From the NCBI GenBank assembly GCA_029218485.1, contig JAQXRK010000120.1:1-31756 (forward strand): DNA of 31,756 bases, read 5' to 3'. Shown in pieces: positions 26,199 through 31,756 of the stretch. This DNA is from a bacterium. GTDB taxonomy: Bacteria; Bacillota; Clostridia; Christensenellales; CAG-138. Numbering within the stretch: position 1 is the stretch's first letter; the number at the start of each line of letters is the position of its first letter. The notes under the pieces are model-generated. The model ran no database searches. It was not told where the DNA came from and was given only the letters and a program-made list of their open reading frames with translations. Both the position numbers and the translations under genes were made by a program.

Positions 26199-26322
26199 CG
26201 CGCGCATCCGCGCGATTCTAAAAATTTGTGGTAACATTCGACAGGTTCCACGCATAGAATACCGTGTGGTGCAGACCCGCCGGCCGGCTGTTCTGCATCA
26301 ATCGATGCGTCGGAGGTGTTCC

Positions 26323-27591
26323 ATGCCGAACCTGATCGCGGAGGGTGGCCACCCGATTGACGGCGAATGCCGCATCGGCGGCGCCAAAAATGCGGTTCTC
26401 CCCATTCTTGCCGCCTGTGTACTGACCCGTCGCCCCGTGCGGCTGCTCGATTGCCCGCGCCTGACGGACGTGGAGAACATGCTGCGCATTCTGCAGCTGC
26501 TCGGCTGCCGCACCTCGCGCGAGGCCGGGGAGACGGGCGACACGCTGTGCATCGACGCTTCCTGCGCCTGCCGCAGCGAGCTGCCGGAGGATCTCTCCAA
26601 GGAGCTGCGCAGTTCCATCTTCCTGCTCGGGCCGGTTCTCGGGCGGTTTCGTCAGGCGGTCGTCACCTATCCCGGCGGCTGCGAGATCGGCAACCGGCCG
26701 ATCGACCTGCATCTTTCGGGCCTGCGCGCGCTCTCGGCCGTCATCCGGGAGGAGGGCGGGCGCATCCGCTGCGACGGCGTGCGGCTCGTCGGGGCGAACA
26801 TCCATCTGGATTACCCGTCCGTAGGCGCAACGGAGAACATCGTCATGGCAGCGACCGCTGCCGAGGGAGAGACCGTCATCTGCAACGCCGCCAGGGAGCC
26901 GGAGATCGTGGACCTGCAGAACTTTCTGAACGCCGCCGGCTTTTCCGTGCGCGGCGCCGGTTCCTCAACGATCACCGTGCAGGGCGGCTACACGCCGCGC
27001 GAGGTGACCTATCGCGTGATGCCGGACCGCATCGTCGCCGGCACGCTGCTCGCGGCCGCAGCCATCACCGCCGGCCGCATCGTGCTGTGCAACGTGGTGC
27101 CGGACCATATGGCCGGTACGCTCTCGAAGCTCTCCGAGTGCGGCTGCAGCATCACCGCAAAGGACGACTGGATCCGCCTGACCGCGCCGGAGCGGCCGCG
27201 CGAGCTCAAGCTCGTGGAAACGCTGCCGCATCCCGGCTTTCCGACCGACATGCAGGCGCAGATGTTCTCGCTCTGCAGCGTGGCCGACGGCACGAGCATG
27301 ATCGTGGAAAACGTGTTTGAAAACCGGTTCAAGCACGCGCAGGAGCTGTCCCGCATGGGCGCGGTGAGCACCATCAAAAACCGGACGGCGGTCATCCGCG
27401 GCGTGCCACAGCTGTACGGCGCAACCGTGACCGCGCACGATCTGCGCGGCGGCGCGGCGCTCGTGCTTGCGGGGCTGCGCGCCGAAGGCCGCACAACCGT
27501 TCAGCACGCGGAGCATATCGACCGCGGCTATGAGCGGCTGGAAACCACGCTCTCTGCGCTCGGCGCGCATGTTGTGCGCGAAGAAACTTAG
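26323..27591 (+). CDS. murA: UDP-N-acetylglucosamine 1-carboxyvinyltransferase
   Basis: MurA transfers enolpyruvate from PEP to UDP-GlcNAc, the first committed step of peptidoglycan synthesis. The 422-residue protein has Lys22-Asn23 in GGAKNAVLP, the active-site loop PGGCEIGNRPIDLHL with Cys120 (the fosfomycin target; resistant enzymes have Asp), the general base in FPTDMQAQ and NVFENRFKHAQEL. The start at 26323 has GGAGGTG upstream and puts Lys22-Asn23 at the standard numbering. The 124-nt gap before it, where murG would be, holds a small hairpin (GTGG-T-AAC against GTTCCAC) and no gene. It ends 7 nt before ftsQ. Confidence 0.96.
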   Translation: MPNLIAEGGHPIDGECRIGGAKNAVLPILAACVLTRRPVRLLDCPRLTDVENMLRILQLLGCRTSREAGETGDTLCIDASCACRSELPEDLSKELRSSIFLLGPVLGRFRQAVVTYPGGCEIGNRPIDLHLSGLRALSAVIREEGGRIRCDGVRLVGANIHLDYPSVGATENIVMAATAAEGETVICNAAREPEIVDLQNFLNAAGFSVRGAGSSTITVQGGYTPREVTYRVMPDRIVAGTLLAAAAITAGRIVLCNVVPDHMAGTLSKLSECGCSITAKDDWIRLTAPERPRELKLVETLPHPGFPTDMQAQMFSLCSVADGTSMIVENVFENRFKHAQELSRMGAVSTIKNRTAVIRGVPQLYGATVTAHDLRGGAALVLAGLRAEGRTTVQHAEHIDRGYERLETTLSALGAHVVREET

Positions 27592-27598
27592 GAGACCC

Positions 27599-29707
27599 AT
27601 GGCAAAGGATAAACGCGAACAGAATCAGAAGAAGAAACGCAGCCTGCTCGCCAGCCTGTTTGAACCGGCCGAGGAATCGGAAACGGACGGTCTGTTCGAC
27701 GAACCCGATTTTCAGGACGATCCGGAGCTCGTGCACCTGTTCGATGATGACGAGGTGGAATACTCCGATGAGCAGGACGAGGCGGCCCTCTCCGAGCTCA
27801 CATGGAGCGACGGCGAGCGCGTCGTAACGGAGCTTCCCAATCTGGACGAGCAGCCGAAAGCAGACGGGCGGAAAAAGCGGGCGGCGGAACCGGCCGCAGC
27901 GCCGGCCGGGCGGAGCCGGCAATCCCGCGGTGCGCGGCGTGAACGGCCGCAGCGCAGCGGCGTGCACCGCGTGCAGCGTATGCACACGGCGGCGGACGAG
28001 GACGCGCCGGCGGCAGAGCCCTATGCGCCGTCCCCGTCGGTTGACGCGCCCTTCCTGCCCGACCAGCCGGATGTGCTCGCCGCGGCAGTTCAGCCCGGAC
28101 AGCCAATTTTCACAGCTTCACAGGAACAAGCGGACAGCGCTTCTTTGCAGGAACAGGCAAATAATGCCCCCACCCCGCCCGCCATGGACGCGGCGGCATT
28201 CCTGCGGCGAAACGCCGCGCCCGCCCGTTCCGAGACAGAAGCCGGGATCACCCCCCAGCCGCAGGGCGGACAGCCCTCCCCGGAGGGAACGCCCGGGCAG
28301 CCAAGCAGCGATACAGTTTTACAGGAACAGCCGGACGGCGCCTCTTTGCAGGAACAGGCAAATAGCGCCCCCACCCCGCCCGCCATGGACGCGGCGGCAT
28401 TCCTGCGGCGAAACGCCGCGCCCGCCCGTTCCGAGACAGAAGCCGGGGTCACCCCCCAGCCGCAGGACGGACAGCCCTCCCCGGCGGGAGCGCCCGGGCA
28501 GCCAATCAACGCAGTTTCACAGGAACAGCCAAGCGGCGGGCAACCGGACGCACCGGCCGCAGCCGACGGCGATTCCGCTCCCATTCGCCTGTTTGACGAG
28601 GATCCGCCGTCCGTGCCGAGCAGCCGCGGCAGCCGCACGCGGATGTTCCGCACCGGCAGCGGTACCGCCGCGCGCATCCAGATGAACGAGACGGAAACGT
28701 CCCGCAGCATCGAGGAGGCCAAGCGCCGCCAGCGCGAGAAGGAGGCGGCCCGGCAGCACGAGCAGTATGTCCAGCGGCAGAAGCGCCGCCAGCGCCGCCA
28801 GCACGCCGCAAAGCGCATGGCCATCAACGTCGCATTCGTCGCGTTCATCGTCATCGCGGTGCTCATAGCGCTGTACTATACGTTCCTGCTCAGGGACATC
28901 GTTGTGTCCGGCAACGAAACGTATTCCGACGAGTATATCATCGGCCTGACCGGCTTACAATATGGCCGGCACATGCTCCTCTGCGATCTGGAGGCGGCGC
29001 AGGAGGGGATCGAGCAGGATCCCTACCTGCAGGTGGATGCGGTGGACTATATCTTCCCGGCGCGCGTGCGCATTCAGGTCACCGAGCGCAAGGAGGTCGC
29101 CGGCATCATCGGCCTCGACTATAACGTCATCATCGACCACAACGGCTACGTCCTCTCCATGGGCGGCGGCACGGACCTGAGCAACCTGCTGCAGGTTTCC
29201 GGCGTGGGAATGACCGGCTTTCAGGTGGGTCAGCGCCTCGGCCAGACGGACGACTTCGGCACGGCCACGCTGGTCACCATGATCAAGGAGCTGGAGACCT
29301 ATCAGCTCATCGATGATATCGCATCGCTGGATCTGACCACGCCGCTGGCCATCGTGATGTACGCCAAGAACGGGCTGAAAATCCACGTCGGCCAGCCGAC
29401 CGATCTCGACAAGAAGCTGGTCTCGCTCCATAAGCTGCTGCCGCAGTTTATCAGCGCCAATATCAGCACCGGCACGCTGTATCTGTCCGCCCGCGGCGGC
29501 ACCGTGTATTCCCCGCCGAACACCGGCGCGGTGCCGGTGACCGATCCGGGCACGGCGTTCCCCGGTACCACCGACGATCCGAACAACCTGCCCAACCCGG
29601 ACGACCCGACGACCACGCCGGAGCCGGGCCTGCCTGCGCAGACAACGCCCCCGCCCGCCACGCCAACGCCGATCCAGCCCGGCGGCGGAGACGATTTCCA
29701 GGGCTGA
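27599..29707 (+). CDS. ftsQ: FtsQ/DivIB division protein with very long N-terminal region
   Basis: This 702-residue bitopic protein should belong to the FtsL-FtsB-DivIB complex. The membrane segment is at about 407-430 (MAINVAFVAFIVIAVLIALY), followed by a POTRA domain (LRDIVVSGNETYSDEYIIGL, through DYIFPARVRIQVTERK) and a beta domain. The tail from about 645 is Pro/Thr/Asp-rich. FtsQ/DivIB proteins are usually 250-300 residues; here 406 residues precede the membrane. This part is basic then acidic, low-complexity, and includes two near-identical 66-67-residue repeats (about 169-234 and 235-301), then a charged, Arg/Gln-rich helix-like stretch up to the membrane. The start ATG at 27599 has AGGAGA upstream; it lies 7 nt after murA. 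Confidence 0.88.
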   Translation: MAKDKREQNQKKKRSLLASLFEPAEESETDGLFDEPDFQDDPELVHLFDDDEVEYSDEQDEAALSELTWSDGERVVTELPNLDEQPKADGRKKRAAEPAAAPAGRSRQSRGARRERPQRSGVHRVQRMHTAADEDAPAAEPYAPSPSVDAPFLPDQPDVLAAAVQPGQPIFTASQEQADSASLQEQANNAPTPPAMDAAAFLRRNAAPARSETEAGITPQPQGGQPSPEGTPGQPSSDTVLQEQPDGASLQEQANSAPTPPAMDAAAFLRRNAAPARSETEAGVTPQPQDGQPSPAGAPGQPINAVSQEQPSGGQPDAPAAADGDSAPIRLFDEDPPSVPSSRGSRTRMFRTGSGTAARIQMNETETSRSIEEAKRRQREKEAARQHEQYVQRQKRRQRRQHAAKRMAINVAFVAFIVIAVLIALYYTFLLRDIVVSGNETYSDEYIIGLTGLQYGRHMLLCDLEAAQEGIEQDPYLQVDAVDYIFPARVRIQVTERKEVAGIIGLDYNVIIDHNGYVLSMGGGTDLSNLLQVSGVGMTGFQVGQRLGQTDDFGTATLVTMIKELETYQLIDDIASLDLTTPLAIVMYAKNGLKIHVGQPTDLDKKLVSLHKLLPQFISANISTGTLYLSARGGTVYSPPNTGAVPVTDPGTAFPGTTDDPNNLPNPDDPTTTPEPGLPAQTTPPPATPTPIQPGGGDDFQG
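28103..28501 (+). repeat. In-frame ~200-bp tandem duplication inside ftsQ
   Basis: Units of 198 bp (28103-28300) and 201 bp (28301-28501) are nearly identical at the DNA level, including synonymous positions, and a third partial unit runs to about 28540. The unit length is a multiple of three, so the frame is kept. The encoded block includes PPAMDAAAFLRRNAAPARSE. Confidence 0.92.
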
Positions 29708-29731
29708 GATTTTACCATCAGGAGGCTGCCC

Positions 29732-30058
29732 ATGTCCATGAAAAACATCGAGAAGGCCAAGGTTCTCCAGCTCGCCGAGCTGGTCGACTATCAGGACGGC
29801 CAGATCATCAGCCGCACGCTCGCGCAGAACGGTGCGGTCAGCCTGACGCTGTTCGCGTTTGAGCGCGGCGAGGAGATCAGCACGCACGCCGCAGGCGGCG
29901 ACGCGATGGTCACCGTGCTCGACGGCACCGGCCGGTTCACGATCGGCGGCGCCGTGCATCTGGTGCACGCGGGCGAAACGATCGTCATGCCGAAGAATGT
30001 TCCGCACGCCGTTTACGGGGAGGAGCGCTTCAAAATGCTGCTGACCGTGGTGTTCTGA
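29732..30058 (+). CDS. Small single-domain cupin protein
   Basis: This 108-residue protein has one cupin barrel. The metal-binding motifs are partly visible: FERGEEISTHAAGGDAMVTV (motif 1, His and Glu/Asp positions) and HAGETIVMPKNVPHAV (motif 2, with the final His). It resembles the small cupins of Clostridia that are annotated without function. AGGAGG lies 7 nt upstream of the ATG. It is 24 nt downstream of ftsQ on the same strand and so probably in the dcw transcript, although a link to division is not evident. A small hairpin (GCCTCG/CGAGGC, 30059-30077) follows its stop. Confidence 0.85.
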   Translation: MSMKNIEKAKVLQLAELVDYQDGQIISRTLAQNGAVSLTLFAFERGEEISTHAAGGDAMVTVLDGTGRFTIGGAVHLVHAGETIVMPKNVPHAVYGEERFKMLLTVVF

Positions 30059-30107
30059 GCCTCGGAACAAGCGAGGCAGCGACCCCGCAAAGAGATTCCA
30101 CAAAACA

Positions 30108-30137
30108 GGGCGGCGGACGCATTGGCGTCCGCCGCCC
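30108..30137. terminator. Bidirectional terminator between cupin and GNAT-fusion genes
   Basis: A perfect 13-bp stem, GGGCGGCGGACGC against GCGTCCGCCGCCC, with loop ATTG. The minus-strand side is followed by TGTTTTGT, the plus side by TCTCCTTT, so it probably ends both convergent transcripts. Confidence 0.85.
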
Positions 30138-30160
30138 TCTCCTTTGGCTTTCTTCCCTCG

Positions 30161-31618
30161 CTACAGCCTGCACCGCATGCGCTGCACCTCGGAATACAGC
30201 GCCTCCGGCACGAAGCCGACGCTCTCGTACAGGCGCATGGCGGCGATATTGTCGCGCGCGCAGTAGAGCATGAGCTCCTCCGCGCCGTACCGCTTGAGGA
30301 TCTCCAGCCCCATGCCGATCATGATCTTTCCGTACCCGCGCCCCTGATAGCGCCGGTCTATCAGCACATCCGCGATCTCAAAGCGCTTCTCCTTCGGCAC
30401 GATCGCCAGCACCAGCAGCCCGATGACCTGCCCCTCGTCCATGAGCACATAGGTGCGGTGGCTGCGGCGATTGGCATACGCCCAGCCGATGCAGGCGCGC
30501 GCGTCCGAGACAAAGCGCTCCTGCCCGGGCGCAAGCTCGATCGCCATGGCCTCCATGGCGTTCTTCGCCGAGTACCGCACGAGCTTCGGCGCGGTTGGCC
30601 TCGTGAACGCCGCCTGCAGCTCCGTGCGCAGCTCCGGCCGGAACGATGTCCACTGGCCGCCGGCCATGCGCGAGAGCATCGCTTCGTTCGTCGTCACCGC
30701 GTAGCGAAGGCCGCCCGCCTTCCGGTCGAAGAGCAGGGTCGCCTGGTATCCGTACGGGTGCTCCAGCTCGGTGCACACCAGCCCGTTCACGTCTTCAAAG
30801 CCCATGCCCTGACCGTGCCGGTTGTACCGCAGCGTCTGCCGCCATGTCCGCTCCGACACGATCGCCCGCTCCTGCAGCGCGCCGAGCAGGCGGCACAGAT
30901 CCGCATGGGTCGTCGTCAGCGCATAGTCATCGGGCGGCACGGGCAGCGGCACGAGCACCTGCTCCGCGTCGCGTGCCGACGGCATGCAATCCGGCTGCGC
31001 GCCCGCCGTCGTGTGGGTCATGCCGAGCGGCCGGAACACGCGCTCCTCCAGCAGCTCGAACAGCGGCCGCCCGGCCGCGCGCTCGAGCAATCGCAGCATG
31101 AACAGCGGCTCCGCATCGGTATAATCGCAATCCGTCCCGGGCGCATACTCGAGCGGCTTGTCGCCAATCCACGACAGCGCCTGCTCAAACGACGGCGGCA
31201 CCGCCTTGCAGGCGCGCTCCCCGGCGATGCGGGCATGCTCGTCCAGCCCCCGCTCTGCGATCTTCGGGATCAGCTGCGCCGAGATGCACTCCGGAATGCC
31301 CGACTCGCGCCGGAACAGGTTTTGCACCGTAATGCGCCCGGCATGCCGGTACTCCGGCAGATACCGGTCCAGCCGGTCGCCCGGCCGCAGGCGCCCCTCC
31401 TCCATGAGCAGCAGCGCGCCAAGGCCCAGCAGCAGCTCGGACGTGATGGAGAAGCAGTAGCGCTGATCCTCCCGCAGCGGCCGCTTTGCCGCCCGGTCCG
31501 CATAGCCGTAAACCGCGTCATGCAGCACCTCGTCCCCCGACCAGACGGTCACGGCGGCCGAGATGTCCCACTTCGCCGCCAGCGCATCGATGGTGCGCTT
31601 CCAGTTCTCCCTCTCCAT
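30161..31618 (-). CDS. Degenerate beta-lactamase-like domain fused to GNAT acetyltransferase
   Basis: This 485-residue protein joins two domains. Residues about 10-340 have the serine beta-lactamase/class C fold: RLDRYLPEYRHAGRITVQNL, RRESGIPE, the FRPLGM segment and TTTHADLCRLLGAL. The catalytic SxxK site reads SITSELL (57-63), where alignment from EEG puts Ile58 and Glu61 at the Ser and Lys; the second motif YxN is YTD (166-168). This half is probably not a working hydrolase. Residues about 345-485 are a GNAT domain with the acetyl-CoA loop RRYQGRGYG (422-430) and a typical NIAAMRLYESVGF end. I chose the ATG at 31618 (GGAGAGG upstream) over one at 31753, which adds an unrelated Cys/Gly-rich stretch. 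The target of acetylation is unknown. The 31619-31756 stretch holds only a weak TTGCGC/TTGTAT promoter-like pair. Confidence 0.8.
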   Translation of the reverse strand: MERENWKRTIDALAAKWDISAAVTVWSGDEVLHDAVYGYADRAAKRPLREDQRYCFSITSELLLGLGALLLMEEGRLRPGDRLDRYLPEYRHAGRITVQNLFRRESGIPECISAQLIPKIAERGLDEHARIAGERACKAVPPSFEQALSWIGDKPLEYAPGTDCDYTDAEPLFMLRLLERAAGRPLFELLEERVFRPLGMTHTTAGAQPDCMPSARDAEQVLVPLPVPPDDYALTTTHADLCRLLGALQERAIVSERTWRQTLRYNRHGQGMGFEDVNGLVCTELEHPYGYQATLLFDRKAGGLRYAVTTNEAMLSRMAGGQWTSFRPELRTELQAAFTRPTAPKLVRYSAKNAMEAMAIELAPGQERFVSDARACIGWAYANRRSHRTYVLMDEGQVIGLLVLAIVPKEKRFEIADVLIDRRYQGRGYGKIMIGMGLEILKRYGAEELMLYCARDNIAAMRLYESVGFVPEALYSEVQRMRCRL

Positions 31619-31756
31619 CCCGTTGTCCTCTCCGAAAATACAAATCTTCCCCAGACCTGTGCGCAAGGCCGCAGAAAAGCAGCCGGCGCCTGCGCTTTGG
31701 CAGCAGCTGAGAACATCCATATGCGTTAGCGCAGACCCGCCCAATCGTGCCATGCT

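Overview
The window is ordinary chromosomal DNA from a GC-rich member of the Firmicutes, most likely class Clostridia (an Oscillospirales- or Christensenellales-like gut anaerobe). The evidence is a mraZ-rsmH-ftsL-spoVD-murE-mraY-murD-ftsW-murA-ftsQ division/cell-wall (dcw) cluster, a DNPR motif in MurE (meso-diaminopimelate type), SpoVD- and SpoVE-like proteins, purine-rich Shine-Dalgarno sites, frequent TTG/GTG starts, and sigma-A type promoters in short AT-richer islands. I saw no rRNA, tRNA, insertion sequence, prophage or CRISPR.

Layout. (1) 1-4893, minus strand: one probable operon from a promoter at 4865-4893 with a palindromic operator. It encodes an E2-like acyltransferase that lacks the usual catalytic His, an acyl-CoA/AMP ligase, a YghO-like GNAT acyltransferase and a RarD/EamA permease cut by the window edge. 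(2) 5042-6293: a tandem palindromic repeat, then alanine racemase (minus). (3) 6422-8982, plus: a polar amino-acid ABC importer (lipoprotein, permease, ATPase) with promoter and terminator. (4) 9086-10615, plus: a MATE exporter whose leader holds a very strong terminator-like hairpin. (5) 10702-15723, minus: a type IIA topoisomerase B/A pair (ParE/ParC-like, no GyrA box) followed by an iron-sulfur-flavoprotein-like gene. (6) 15782-15995: a divergent control region with four 22-bp repeats and three MraZ boxes over the mraZ promoter. (7) 16091-30058, plus: the dcw cluster, with a second promoter before ftsW and a small cupin gene at the end. (8) 30161-31618, minus: a degenerate serine-hydrolase domain fused to a GNAT acetyltransferase.

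How the genes work together. Alanine racemase supplies D-Ala. MurA, MurD, MurE and MraY build the lipid-linked peptidoglycan precursor, and FtsW with the SpoVD/FtsI transpeptidase polymerise and cross-link it at the septum with FtsL and FtsQ/DivIB. MraZ probably controls the cluster through its boxes. murF and murG, which usually sit between murE/mraY and ftsW/murA, are absent here and must be elsewhere. The gaps before mraY and murD instead carry structured leaders sharing a Shine-Dalgarno-plus-hairpin element.

The least conventional items are the acyltransferase operon, the duplicated SD-hairpin element, the 702-residue FtsQ with a recent in-frame duplication, the pseudo-hydrolase/GNAT fusion, and the attenuator-like hairpin before the MATE gene. 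All calls come from reading the sequence. No database search was possible.
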